Positions 36,858-45,035 of a stretch of DNA of 58,110 nucleotides are shown here, in pieces. Origin of the DNA: Phycisphaerae bacterium (GTDB lineage Bacteria > Planctomycetota > Phycisphaerae > UBA1845); assembly GCA_029260035.1 (NCBI GenBank), contig JAJDEA010000123.1:1-58110 (forward strand). The letters run 5' to 3'. The stretch's first letter is position 1. Every line of letters starts with the position of its first letter. Below the pieces are notes generated by a model. It made no database searches. It worked only from the letters and a program-made list of their open reading frames with translations, and was not told the DNA's origin. Both the position numbers and the translations under genes were made by a program.

Positions 36858-37478
36858 ATGACTGTAACCGGCTTACCATCAAATCGTCGCCTCATCCTGG
36901 CGTCAGCAAGCCCGCGTCGGCAGGACTTACTTCGCCAACTTGGCTTTGGTTTTGATATTGTCTTACCGGAACATGAAGAGCCTAAAGATCTCTCTGGCGA
37001 ACTCTCCCCTCCCGAGCTAGCCGAAGCGTTGAGCTTCTACAAAGCGCGCAGCGCAGCGCAGCAATTGAAACAGGAGATCATTCTGGCAGGAGACACTATT
37101 GCGACACTGAATGGCGAAATCTTTGGAAAGCCTGATGATCGAAACGATGCCAGCCGCATCATGCAGAGAATCGCAGGCACAACGCACCTCGTCATCACAG
37201 GCATCACTTTGCTTAACGCCGAGTCGCACGAAAGGCTCATCGCACACGAAGTCACGTCCGTGACGATGCGACGGTTAGATGAAGCCGAACTGAACGATTA
37301 TCTCGACAGCGGCGATTGGCAGGGAAAAGCCGGAGCGTATGGCATTCAAGACCGAGGCGACCAATTCGTCACCAACATCGACGGCAGCTTCGAGAATGTC
37401 GTGGGTTTGCCGGTTGACCTGGTTACCAGAATGCTCTCAAGCTGGAACATCTATCCCCAACCTATGCAAGAACAATAA
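36858..37478 (+). CDS. maf: Maf-family nucleoside triphosphate pyrophosphatase
   Basis: 206 residues from the ATG at 36858; the frame is open 50 codons further up but that part overlaps the previous gene and lacks homology. L-I-L-A-S-A-S-P-R-R-Q-D-L-L is the Maf N-terminal signature, I-L-A-G-D-T-I-A the catalytic acidic motif, and W-Q-G-K-A-G-A-Y-G-I-Q-D-R-G the C-terminal motif. Maf proteins hydrolyse non-canonical or modified NTPs such as dTTP/UTP and m7GTP, guarding the pool. Its 3' end overlaps the convergent arcA by 17 bases. Confidence 0.94.
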   Translation: MTVTGLPSNRRLILASASPRRQDLLRQLGFGFDIVLPEHEEPKDLSGELSPPELAEALSFYKARSAAQQLKQEIILAGDTIATLNGEIFGKPDDRNDASRIMQRIAGTTHLVITGITLLNAESHERLIAHEVTSVTMRRLDEAELNDYLDSGDWQGKAGAYGIQDRGDQFVTNIDGSFENVVGLPVDLVTRMLSSWNIYPQPMQEQ

Positions 37479-38712
37479 CAGAACTGCATACCGACAAGGT
37501 TCTGCGCAATGGCATGGTCATGCACCGCGGCCCCCCCAACCCGCGAACGAGTTCAGAACCTTCGATATTGATGCATGTGACCCCATGCTTTCTCAGCGCC
37601 TCGACCGTACGTTCGTTTCGCTCATAGGTGATAGCTACCTTCGGTGAAATTGCCAATACATTGGCACCGTCGGTTCGTTGCTCGCGAGCTGCAAAATGCT
37701 CGCTTCCACCGCCGGTATTCACAACCGTCACATCCTGATCAAACTCATCCCGAAGGATGGTAAGAAAATCACGATCCTCCGAAACGCGCCGCGCTCCGTA
37801 GCCTTCGCCTGGATCAGATGGCTCATAACGGTTAATGTGTGACAAAGTCGTCATGACTTTGGGATACCAAAGAACCATCCCGCGATCCACGATGGTAAAG
37901 ATCGTATCCAAATGCATAAACGCCCGGTCAGACGGAATCGGAATCTCATAAACACGCTTGACCTGACCAGCGTGAAAACACTTGCCCGCCAGCATTTCGA
38001 TGGTCTCACTGCGTGTGCGTTCGCTGTCACCAATCAATACGGCTTCGGACGACAGAATAATGACATCTCCGCCTTCGATCGTGTAAGGCCTATCCTCGGT
38101 CGGCTCATCAGTCCCACCATAAGCAATTTGATGGCTGGCGAATTCCGGATGGTTTTCCAATACCGCGCGGGTAAGCTGCGTTTCTCTGATTCGCTCAGGA
38201 AAGTGCATTTTGGACGATATCGCGGCGTCGCGAACGACAACCGCAGGGTCACGACTAAAATAAGCATTGGGAATCGGCGTCAGCAAAAACTCAGCCCCCT
38301 CTTGCGAGGGCGAAAACTCGCGACCGGTTGTCTCTTGATATTCCTCAGGGGTCAACCCAACGAAGAGCAACTCCGTCAGCGACTCCGCATCCCAATATGA
38401 TGACCCCGCAAGATCTTCAACAATAGACGGGACCGCAGCCGTTTGGCAAACGTCTTCGATCAGTTTTCGGCGGGCGCCTGCGTCCTGCAAAACCTCCTGC
38501 AACAGAGATTCCAAGTAAACGACGTCAACTCCGGCGTCCCGCATCTTGTCAGTAAATCGATCGTGCTCGTCCTGGATTCTCCGAAGGTAGGGAATATCTT
38601 CAAACAGAAACTGGTGCATATTCCTATGCGTCAGTCTTTCGATCTCCTTGCCAGGCCTATGTACCAGAACTGCCTCAAGCCTGTCATATTCGTTGTCAAT
38701 GCGTAGTTGCAT
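37462..38712 (-). CDS. arcA: Arginine deiminase
   Basis: 416 residues from the ATG at 38712; a GTG at 38733 is possible. Motifs of the guanidino-modifying fold are complete: Y-F-S-R-D-P, Y-T-I-E-G-G-D, H-L-D-T-I-F-T-I-V-D, N-T-G-G-G-S-E-H-F and the nucleophile in G-G-P-R-C-M-T-M-P-L near the end. The enzyme hydrolyses arginine to citrulline and ammonia; with ornithine carbamoyltransferase and carbamate kinase it would yield ATP. Those partners and the ArcD antiporter are not in the window, so the gene may serve nitrogen supply or pH control alone. Confidence 0.95.
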   Translation of the reverse strand: MQLRIDNEYDRLEAVLVHRPGKEIERLTHRNMHQFLFEDIPYLRRIQDEHDRFTDKMRDAGVDVVYLESLLQEVLQDAGARRKLIEDVCQTAAVPSIVEDLAGSSYWDAESLTELLFVGLTPEEYQETTGREFSPSQEGAEFLLTPIPNAYFSRDPAVVVRDAAISSKMHFPERIRETQLTRAVLENHPEFASHQIAYGGTDEPTEDRPYTIEGGDVIILSSEAVLIGDSERTRSETIEMLAGKCFHAGQVKRVYEIPIPSDRAFMHLDTIFTIVDRGMVLWYPKVMTTLSHINRYEPSDPGEGYGARRVSEDRDFLTILRDEFDQDVTVVNTGGGSEHFAAREQRTDGANVLAISPKVAITYERNERTVEALRKHGVTCINIEGSELVRGLGGPRCMTMPLRRTLSVCSSVIVLA

Positions 38713-38778
38713 AGTCCGATCTTCGCACTCCACTCCGCGATCGTATTCGCAAAGTTTGTTTCAAGATTTCACCTTTCG

Positions 38779-39924
38779 CTACACACCGATCGTAGGTTCT
38801 CGCCTATTCGTGTCAAGCGAGGCAAAATCCTTGACGCAACCTTTCTTGCGGCGCCTGTCGTGCAGAATCGTTTCAGCCGAATCATCCCCGTCACATGACG
38901 GACTGCATTTACTTCGGCTGCGAGCGCCTCGCCTACCTGAACGACGCTCATCACTGGTTTCGCGCAAGAGACGCTCTCGCACATCACACGGAAGCCTTCG
39001 TGTTTGCTCATGCACCATTTCATCAACGTCAGCGAGGCCGGCTTTGAGAACTTCGTGTAACAACTGAGACTGCCGATCAGGATCAGCTTTTCGATATCGG
39101 TCGGCTAATTCCTCCGCACACGCCGCAGCTAACGATTTTTCAACTTCAACATCCACAGGTAATTCGCCTGCATCCGGATCAGCTCTTGAGTATTTTCGTA
39201 ACGCACGAAACTCCGGATCACCTTCCAGAATCGAACGAACCCTGGTTGCGAACTGCTTCTCGCATTGGGCGACTCGGGCATATGACGAACCAGTGTCGCG
39301 AGCGATCTGCCTCAACGCGCGTTTCGATTCTTCACTCGGAATCATGAAACGCTCCTTCACGAGAATTCCCACCAGCTTGTCTCGATCGCCCCGCGTCGAA
39401 TTACTCTGAGACATTTCGCCACGAACAGCATCAACGGCCCGGTCGTATTTGCGTCGCAATCGGCTGGCGATCGTGTCCAATACACCATCATTCTTTCCCG
39501 GCTCAACCTGATGCGCAAGCCTACGCTCTGTTTCTTCCGACATTGACTGAACGGTCGGCCTGCCGTTTTCTCGACATCTTTCCGCGCGAGCATCGGTTCC
39601 TTTTTCATGCCGCAATTGTGGCACATACACCGTAGCAAATTTCGTATGAAGGGCTTTGCTTACCGCATTATGAATTCTCGGCAATGCGAACGCTGCAAAA
39701 GGAATTCCCCGCTCCGGGCGAAACCGTACAACCGCCTGAATCAACCCTAAACACCCCTCCTGAAACAGATCATCCCACTCCCTGTCGCGTCTGGGAACTG
39801 CCAGATTTGCGACACGATGCTTCAAATGAACGGAGATCAACCCGAGATTGTCTCGAACCAACTTCGATTGCTCCGCCGTCAACCCCTCAGCCATACTCAA
39901 AACGCTTTCACTCTGCTTTTGCAC
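38779..39924 (-). CDS. Sigma-70-family RNA polymerase sigma factor with long C-terminus
   Basis: 381 residues from the GTG at 39924, chosen because AAGGGGG lies just upstream; in-frame ATGs at 39981 and 39966 have no Shine-Dalgarno. Region 2 is clear: W-D-D-L-F-Q-E-G-C-L-G-L-I-Q-A-V, R-F-R-P-E-R-G-I-P-F-A-A-F-A, then R-I-H-N-A-V-S-K-A-L. A helix-turn-helix-like segment, A-L-R-Q-I-A-R-D-T-G-S-S-Y-A-R-V-A-Q-C-E, sits where region 4 should be. About 130 charged residues follow, ending in a basic Ser/Arg/Cys-rich tail that sigma factors normally lack. No anti-sigma gene is adjacent. Confidence 0.82.
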   Translation of the reverse strand: MQKQSESVLSMAEGLTAEQSKLVRDNLGLISVHLKHRVANLAVPRRDREWDDLFQEGCLGLIQAVVRFRPERGIPFAAFALPRIHNAVSKALHTKFATVYVPQLRHEKGTDARAERCRENGRPTVQSMSEETERRLAHQVEPGKNDGVLDTIASRLRRKYDRAVDAVRGEMSQSNSTRGDRDKLVGILVKERFMIPSEESKRALRQIARDTGSSYARVAQCEKQFATRVRSILEGDPEFRALRKYSRADPDAGELPVDVEVEKSLAAACAEELADRYRKADPDRQSQLLHEVLKAGLADVDEMVHEQTRRLPCDVRERLLRETSDERRSGRRGARSRSKCSPSCDGDDSAETILHDRRRKKGCVKDFASLDTNRREPTIGV

Positions 39925-40228
39925 TGTGACCCCCTTTATGAAATGACCCAACCAATACCCTAACATATACCGAACATACATTTCGACGTCAAGACCGGTG
40001 CTGAAATTGACCTCGCAGAAACTGTGTTTTTCTTGCGCAACGACTTAGTCAAAAGCGAAGGGGTTGGCCTATCGTTCCGGGCCGTAAGGGCTTATGGCCG
40101 ATTACCCATTTGCTAACCTGCACATGCCCCGGCGAAAAAGATTCTATTTTTGTCGTAGCAGCCACGTCACGCGTCGCTCTTGTTTGAATTGAGGGCGTAC
40201 ACTGCCTACGATCGAGAGTTGAGTTTCG
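39925..40228. other. Divergent intergenic region
   Basis: 304 bases between the sigma-factor gene and the first zinc-ribbon gene. It holds the Shine-Dalgarno of the sigma gene at its left end and one copy of an imperfect direct repeat at its right end. No gene recognised. Confidence 0.5.
40186..40226 (+). repeat. Imperfect direct repeat, copy 1 (copy 2 at 41154-41194)
   Basis: Both copies have GAATTG, 15 bases of weaker match, TACGATCGA and then [AG]AGTTG[AG]GT[TC]T, at identical spacing (28 of 41 positions equal by eye). Copy 1 lies just before the zinc-ribbon gene at 40229 and copy 2 just before the propeller gene at 41289. It could be an operator or promoter element, or a chance duplication. 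Confidence 0.4.
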
Positions 40229-41100
40229 ATGGATGGGAGATGCCAGATGGAATGCAAGCCCAATCCGAATGACAAAACTGAACAGACCTTGGACGCCATC
40301 CACTGGAATGCAGATTGTACTGGCTGTGGCTACTGCGTGCGTGGTCTGCCCTTCAAAGGGCGATGCCCAGAATGCGGAATGAGTTACATTGCTGAGCCAC
40401 CAAGCGAGGCATTGGCACTGGAACAGTTTCGCCACAATTTGCCAGCTTGGATGCGATTCGGCATCACGACTCGATTTGCGATGCGACACTGGTTCATCAC
40501 ATTCGTAGCGGTGGTCCTCGCCATAAGTCTCAGCACAATCTTCTTAATATCCATGTTTTGTCTGGCCACAAAAATTGGCTTCAGTTTGCCGAGCCTGAGT
40601 TTCCCCGCAGGCGCAACATAACTGCCCGGTTCGGTATGTGCGGTGCGCGAGGGCCGATGATTAGATGGAATTCCGATGGAATCTACTATTACGCCGCGAT
40701 TCTGTTTTGGGCGCATTTCGTGCTCAGCATGGGCGTTTGGTTTCTATACGCCGTGAAGAGTGTGTCCACGCGCGGTTACGGTTCGATGATACGCCGTCTT
40801 GGTATTGTCGCTTCATTAAGTTCTGTTTGGTTAGTTTTTGTGCCAACCTTTCTGATGGCAGTGTGGCAAGTAGCCAGCATCATCGCACCGCTACGTCGAA
40901 CATCACTGCTTGGCTTTTTTTTCTTTACGCGATATAGAATCCAAATCTTCAATGATCCAGTTCAGGTTTTCGGATTCGTACTCCTTATGTCTTCTACCAT
41001 TTGGATCGTCACCAAAGTCTTGCGCCGCCACAGCATGTGCGCCAAAAGATTACAGCAAGCCCTGCGAGGTTCAGCACGCCCCATCATCGACGATGATTAG
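40229..41100 (+). pseudogene. Zinc-ribbon membrane protein, apparently frameshifted
   Basis: The first frame (40229-40621, 130 residues) begins with a zinc ribbon, C-T-G-C-G-Y-C-V-R-G-L-P-F-K-G-R-C-P-E-C-G, and a membrane helix (W-F-I-T-F-V-A-V-V-L-A-I-S-L-S), then stops at TAA. A second frame overlaps it and continues to 41100 with three or four membrane helices (Y-Y-Y-A-A-I-L-F-W-A-H-F, V-W-L-V-F-V-P-T-F-L-M-A-V, V-F-G-F-V-L-L-M-S). N-terminal ribbons of this type normally head a multi-helix protein, so one gene broken near 40600-40640 explains both. A sequencing error or two overlapping genes are alternatives. The stop is TAA, so selenocysteine recoding is excluded. Confidence 0.6.
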
Positions 41101-41288
41101 AGCCACCTTAGGAATGGGTATGCTCCCACACGTCGCCGGTCCTGTTTTTGATTGAATTGGATGAGCCAACTCGGTACGATCGAAAGTTGGGTCTTGCGAA
41201 CAATCACGATCGACTCATTATCGCTGGCTTTGAAGGCGAAGGCTCGTGTGTTCGCAGCACACGAAATAAGGGGAAGGATTTTCAAAAA

Positions 41289-42305
41289 GTGAAATGTACT
41301 CTCTCAAATAGACAGCAGCGCCTTGAGCGATGTTCTATTATCGGCGCGGCGCTGATCATGCAGGCTTTCCTTTTGCCAGCCGCGCAAGCAGACACCCTCT
41401 TCGTCAGCAGCAATGGAAGTGATGAGGTCCTGCGATACGATCCGCAAACGGGCGTGTTTCAGGATTTCTTTATCAGCGCAGGTTCAGGCGGGCTGGATCA
41501 GCCGCACGGCATTCTCGAACGGTGCAATGATCTTCTGGTCTGCAGTTTCGGAACCGATTCCGTTCTCCGGTTTGATCGCACGACGGGCGCATTCCTCGAT
41601 GTCTTTATCGATTCATCGTCCGGGCTGAATAACCCCGTCTACATTGTGACGGGGCCAGACGATCTGCTGTACATTGCTAGCCAGGCATCGGATGAGATCT
41701 TAAGGTACACATCCGCCGGTGTCTTCGTCGATGCTTTCGTTAATGCAGGAAGCGGCGGGCTGAGCGGCCCAAGCGGGTTCGCCTTCGGCTCGGACGGTCG
41801 GTTGTATGTAGCTGGCCGGTTCAGTGCAAACGTATTGGCATACAATTCGACTACCGGAGCGTTCGACGCAGTCATCGCAGACGCAACCGACGGACTGGGC
41901 GTTGGCAATACCTTCGGACTGAACTTCGGCGATAACGGCGATCTCTATTTCGCATCCAATGGATCCGTCTTCCGTTACGACCTCGGCTCAAGCTCCATCG
42001 TTGCGACGATCGGCGTAAGCACCATCGGCCTTGAACCCGCGCCCACCAGCGGCGTTTTCGCAGCCACCGCCAACAACCTCAGATTGATCAATACAACTGA
42101 CAACTCCGTAGCGAGCCCGTTTCTGACTGGCGGGACCATCAGTACGCTCAATTTCTTTCACTTCTCGAGTGTGCCGCCCATAAACCAGTGTTCCTCTACC
42201 GTGCCCGCAGCATCCTCATGGGGTATCGCTGCACTGACACTACTGATTCTCGCAGTCGGCACGATCATCTTTCGTTCCGACGGGCGTCTTCGCCAACAAG
42301 CCTAA
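41289..42305 (+). CDS. Exported beta-propeller protein with IPTL-CTERM-like tail
   Basis: 338 residues from the GTG at 41289 (GGAAGG upstream), which opens a signal peptide ending P-A-A-Q-A. About five repeats of 40-45 residues follow, such as D-E-V-L-R-Y-D-P-Q-T-G-V-F-Q-D and D-S-V-L-R-F-D-R-T-T-G-A-F-L-D, each with G-S-G-G-L or G-L-x-x-P, consistent with an NHL/YVTN-type propeller. The C-terminus V-P-A-A-S-S-W-G-I-A-A-L-T-L-L-I-L-A-V-G is followed by basic residues. This copies the layout of the IPTL-CTERM sorting signal, so the protein is probably processed by an exosortase-type transpeptidase at the cell surface. Confidence 0.82.
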   Translation: MKCTLSNRQQRLERCSIIGAALIMQAFLLPAAQADTLFVSSNGSDEVLRYDPQTGVFQDFFISAGSGGLDQPHGILERCNDLLVCSFGTDSVLRFDRTTGAFLDVFIDSSSGLNNPVYIVTGPDDLLYIASQASDEILRYTSAGVFVDAFVNAGSGGLSGPSGFAFGSDGRLYVAGRFSANVLAYNSTTGAFDAVIADATDGLGVGNTFGLNFGDNGDLYFASNGSVFRYDLGSSSIVATIGVSTIGLEPAPTSGVFAATANNLRLINTTDNSVASPFLTGGTISTLNFFHFSSVPPINQCSSTVPAASSWGIAALTLLILAVGTIIFRSDGRLRQQA

Positions 42306-42436
42306 ACAACTCATGACAGATTGAGGCACGGGCAAGCCGTCGCAAACAAAGCTCGATATCCAGCGTCGCACCAACACTTCTGACACAAGGCGGAAAATCC
42401 AGCAACCGAGTCGGCGGTTTGGAGTATAATTTGAGT

Positions 42437-42925
42437 ATGAGGCGTTCCACGAATCAGCGACGGAGAATCGCAGGATTGCCTCTGGCGATACTGTTCGTCG
42501 GAATGTTCATTCTGAGCACCAGGTTCTGCTTTGAATTGGAATGCACTGAAGAAACCGACACACCAAGCTCTTTCATTTACAAGGTCAAGTTATTCGTTGG
42601 CCATGGGGTTTCATCGGTGTATATCAAGGACGACGCCTGGCATATTAAAGGTCCATGGAAACTGCTCACAAATGTCTCCACCTACGACGTCTCTGTAATA
42701 AGGTCGTGGCCTGAGTTCTCCCTGGTTGATGACTACTATTCAGCCTCCCTGCCTCTTTGGATTCCGCCATGCTTGATTGCACTACCATCGCTTGCACTTT
42801 GGTGGCGAAACCGAAGGAACAATGGCCACTGCGATTGCGGCTACAACCTGACCGGCAACGTGTCGGGTGTGTGTCCGGAGTGTGGGAAAGACATAACGAA
42901 CATGGTTACGGACCATCAAAAATGA
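42437..42925 (+). CDS. Two-helix membrane protein with C-terminal zinc ribbon (array member 1)
   Basis: 162 residues from the ATG at 42437 (GGAG at 42421). N-terminal basic residues and a helix (L-A-I-L-F-V-G-M-F-I-L) are followed by about 80 residues predicted outside the cytoplasm, then L-P-L-W-I-P-P-C-L-I-A-L-P-S-L-A-L-W-W and R-N-R-R. The positive-inside rule puts N- and C-termini in the cytoplasm. The tail H-C-D-C-G-Y-N-L-T-G-N-V-S-G-V-C-P-E-C-G is a zinc ribbon in which His replaces the first Cys of CxxC. Its stop overlaps the next start (ATGA). The family is a planctomycete speciality of unknown function. Confidence 0.8.
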   Translation: MRRSTNQRRRIAGLPLAILFVGMFILSTRFCFELECTEETDTPSSFIYKVKLFVGHGVSSVYIKDDAWHIKGPWKLLTNVSTYDVSVIRSWPEFSLVDDYYSASLPLWIPPCLIALPSLALWWRNRRNNGHCDCGYNLTGNVSGVCPECGKDITNMVTDHQK

Positions 42926-43512
42926 CACGATCGCAAACAGGAAATATGGCATTGGTTGGTTGGGCTGCCGGTACCATTTCTTTCGCATCACTTTGGTTGG
43001 ATATAGCCGATTTTTCTCGAGTCCCGGTGCCCGGATTTGTGTTTGGACTGTTGATGATGCTACCCTTCCGCTCTTGCTTAAAGCACTGGCTGGTGCGGTG
43101 TCTCGTAAGCGTAATCACAAGCGCAGTTGCGTTTGTTGTCGCTATCCTAGCGATTATCCACTTCTCAAATACGTCAGGCAGCAGTGTAGTCTTACGAGGC
43201 TTTCTGTCATTCGGTGTCGCAGGACTTGTTGGTTCCGCGATTCTCGCGATGGCCTTCTCGATTTTGCTGAATCCGCGCAATCCCGTAGGGTTCATCACCA
43301 AAACCGTATGTGTCGGAACGATGGCTGGGGTAGTATTCGGATTTCTGCCATTGGCATTAGGGATCATTCCCTGGCAAGCCAGTGTTGCGGCCATACTGGG
43401 GCCTGTGCTTCGAGAGAAAATTCACGTCTCCGGCATTTGCCCCGAATGCGGCACGAAGTTGCAAGCGAACGGTGACGGCTTTGAGGCAAGTGCCGAGAAC
43501 TCGGCAAAGTGA
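42922..43512 (+). CDS. Multi-helix membrane protein with half zinc ribbon (array member 2)
   Basis: 196 residues from the ATG at 42922, which overlaps the preceding stop in an ATGA, so translation is coupled. It has about five or six hydrophobic helices (G-W-A-A-G-T-I-S-F-A-S-L, F-V-V-A-I-L-A-I-I, V-A-G-L-V-G-S-A-I-L-A-M-A-F, F-G-F-L-P-L-A-L-G-I). The C-terminus reads H-V-S-G-I-C-P-E-C-G-T-K-L, the second half of the array's ribbon without its first cysteine pair. It is therefore either a degraded ribbon or one that pairs with ligands from another subunit. Confidence 0.72.
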   Translation: MTRSQTGNMALVGWAAGTISFASLWLDIADFSRVPVPGFVFGLLMMLPFRSCLKHWLVRCLVSVITSAVAFVVAILAIIHFSNTSGSSVVLRGFLSFGVAGLVGSAILAMAFSILLNPRNPVGFITKTVCVGTMAGVVFGFLPLALGIIPWQASVAAILGPVLREKIHVSGICPECGTKLQANGDGFEASAENSAK

Positions 43513-44081
43513 AACGGACCATGATTATGTCCTTACGAAACGTCACTCGAAATATCGTTTTGGCACTTTGCTCGGCAGGGACCGCGCTCATAGTGGTTGC
43601 AGCAGTCCTTAGCTATACCACCTATCCTCGCTACAGCGTTAGAGGAGACTTCGGATGTTTGAAGGCCTTGTGCTGTTGGAATGGCGTCTTGCATTTAATC
43701 AAAACAGTTCGTGTAAACCCGAATCCCGGGAACGACTTACTAGTCGAGGATCGCCGGAGTGGTTGGGAGCAGGTGCTTATAGAAGAAAGCGGTACGGAGG
43801 TATTAGGGTTTTATTGGCACGATGTTCCCGTGCTATGGCTGAACGGTGCGGCAATCGTGCGACATAAACAATTCGATTTCCCTTTGTGGGCACCGTTCAT
43901 TCTATTCGCGGTCTACCCCGCCACCGCCTTTATACGAGGCCCGCTTCGCCGTTGGCGTCGCCGTAAGAGAGGTCACTGCCCGAATTGCGGCTACAATCTC
44001 ACCGGCAACGTCTCCGGAGTATGCCCCGAATGTGGCACAAAACTGGACACAGAGGGTAACGGCATTAAGACTGTCGTTTAG
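43509..44081 (+). CDS. Two-helix membrane protein with C-terminal zinc ribbon (array member 3)
   Basis: 190 residues starting with GTG at 43509, overlapping the preceding stop as GTGA. An N-terminal helix (V-L-A-L-C-S-A-G-T-A-L-I-V-V-A-A-V-L) leads to an extracytoplasmic segment of about 95 residues, then F-P-L-W-A-P-F-I-L-F-A-V-Y-P, an Arg-rich stretch and the complete ribbon C-P-N-C-G-Y-N-L-T-G-N-V-S-G-V-C-P-E-C-G. Layout is the same as array member 1 although the outer segment differs. Function is unknown; a cytoplasmic ribbon linked to an outer domain suggests signalling or assembly, which is inference only. Confidence 0.78.
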   Translation: MKRTMIMSLRNVTRNIVLALCSAGTALIVVAAVLSYTTYPRYSVRGDFGCLKALCCWNGVLHLIKTVRVNPNPGNDLLVEDRRSGWEQVLIEESGTEVLGFYWHDVPVLWLNGAAIVRHKQFDFPLWAPFILFAVYPATAFIRGPLRRWRRRKRGHCPNCGYNLTGNVSGVCPECGTKLDTEGNGIKTVV

Positions 44082-44092
44082 GATTCAGTGCA

Positions 44093-44659
44093 GTGAAATG
44101 CACCACGATACAACGAGTCGGAATCTATGCGCTGTTACTGGCAGCGTTGTCAGGTGGTTGGCTGGCCATTGCGAACTCACCTCACCACAGACGATTCCGC
44201 AAGCACCTTGATCACATAGACTGTCTCGGGATCGACATTCACCTCGATGCAAACTCAATTTCGATCGTGCGAATGGACCAGAATCTCAATTTGTCAAAAT
44301 GCGAAGTTCGCACTAGTTACAAAGACGGTGTCCGTCGAATAGTACGAGGCTGTAGTTTTTCACCAGTGCCAGTCCTGATTGCAATTCATTTGAGCCGCCG
44401 GATCAGCCCGATCGGATTTCGTTTTATAACTCACGAAGAGTTTGTCGTATTAAGGCTGGGGCATATGATCGTCGCCCTACTATGTTCCTTGCCCTTCTGG
44501 TGTATTCTTGCTCCAATTCGTAAGCACTACCTAAAACGATGGAGGGTAAGTCACAATTCTTGCGGCACTTGCGGCTACAACCTCACCGGCAATGTGTCGG
44601 GCGTGTGTCCGGAATGCGGCGGGGGAGTCGATACTAAAACATACAAGTCGGCTATCTGA
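44093..44659 (+). CDS. Two-helix membrane protein with C-terminal zinc ribbon (array member 4)
   Basis: 188 residues from the GTG at 44093, 11 bases after the previous stop. The N-terminal helix is Y-A-L-L-L-A-A-L-S-G-G-W-L-A-I. The extracytoplasmic part contains G-I-D-I-H-L-D-A-N-S-I-S-I-V-R, which aligns with the G-x-V/I-x-L-x-R strand seen in the other members. Helix 2 (M-I-V-A-L-L-C-S-L-P-F-W-C-I-L) is followed by basic residues and C-G-T-C-G-Y-N-L-T-G-N-V-S-G-V-C-P-E-C-G. Three cysteines in the outer half are not shared with neighbours. Confidence 0.76.
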   Translation: MKCTTIQRVGIYALLLAALSGGWLAIANSPHHRRFRKHLDHIDCLGIDIHLDANSISIVRMDQNLNLSKCEVRTSYKDGVRRIVRGCSFSPVPVLIAIHLSRRISPIGFRFITHEEFVVLRLGHMIVALLCSLPFWCILAPIRKHYLKRWRVSHNSCGTCGYNLTGNVSGVCPECGGGVDTKTYKSAI

Positions 44660-44681
44660 CAGGAACAGGAGGAATTGCGCC

Positions 44682-45035
44682 ATGTATAGAAAAAGCCTTT
44701 CGCTTTCAATCGTCGCCATACTGGTGGTTTTGCCATTCACTGGCTGTGTAAACGTCAATGGCCACACGCACGGTTTCATGTGGATGAACGATACCCCTCG
44801 GATGATGCGTAACGGCGAGCTTGTGGAGTCAGCAAAGGAAGTTCTGATTACAATAAACGGTGCTCCTGAGTTGTCGCTCGAATTCGAGGCGGGCGAAATC
44901 CTGATCTGGCACAAGCCGTTACCGGGAGACTCGCTCGACCATGTTCATATGATCGCAGCATTCGACAGAGACGGCTCGTTCCTGCAACTGGAACAGACTC
45001 CCGACTCCAAGCATGGAGAAGGCTCACATAAGTGA
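44682..45035 (+). CDS. Small lipoprotein inside the ribbon array
   Basis: 117 residues from the ATG at 44682, supported by AGGAGG nine bases upstream. The signal ends in L-P-F-T-G-C, so it is a lipoprotein. The mature part is short and beta-rich (S-A-K-E-V-L-I-T-I-N-G-A-P-E-L-S-L-E-F-E-A-G-E-I-L-I-W), without cysteines other than the lipid-modified one. It is the only gene of the operon without a ribbon. Its stop overlaps the next gene's GTG, so it is translated as part of the same unit. Family not recognised. Confidence 0.75.
   Translation: MYRKSLSLSIVAILVVLPFTGCVNVNGHTHGFMWMNDTPRMMRNGELVESAKEVLITINGAPELSLEFEAGEILIWHKPLPGDSLDHVHMIAAFDRDGSFLQLEQTPDSKHGEGSHK

Noticed and set aside
40619..40621. 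Second recoded stop in the ribbon gene at 40229
   Set aside because: The stop is TAA, which does not encode selenocysteine, and the continuation is in another frame.
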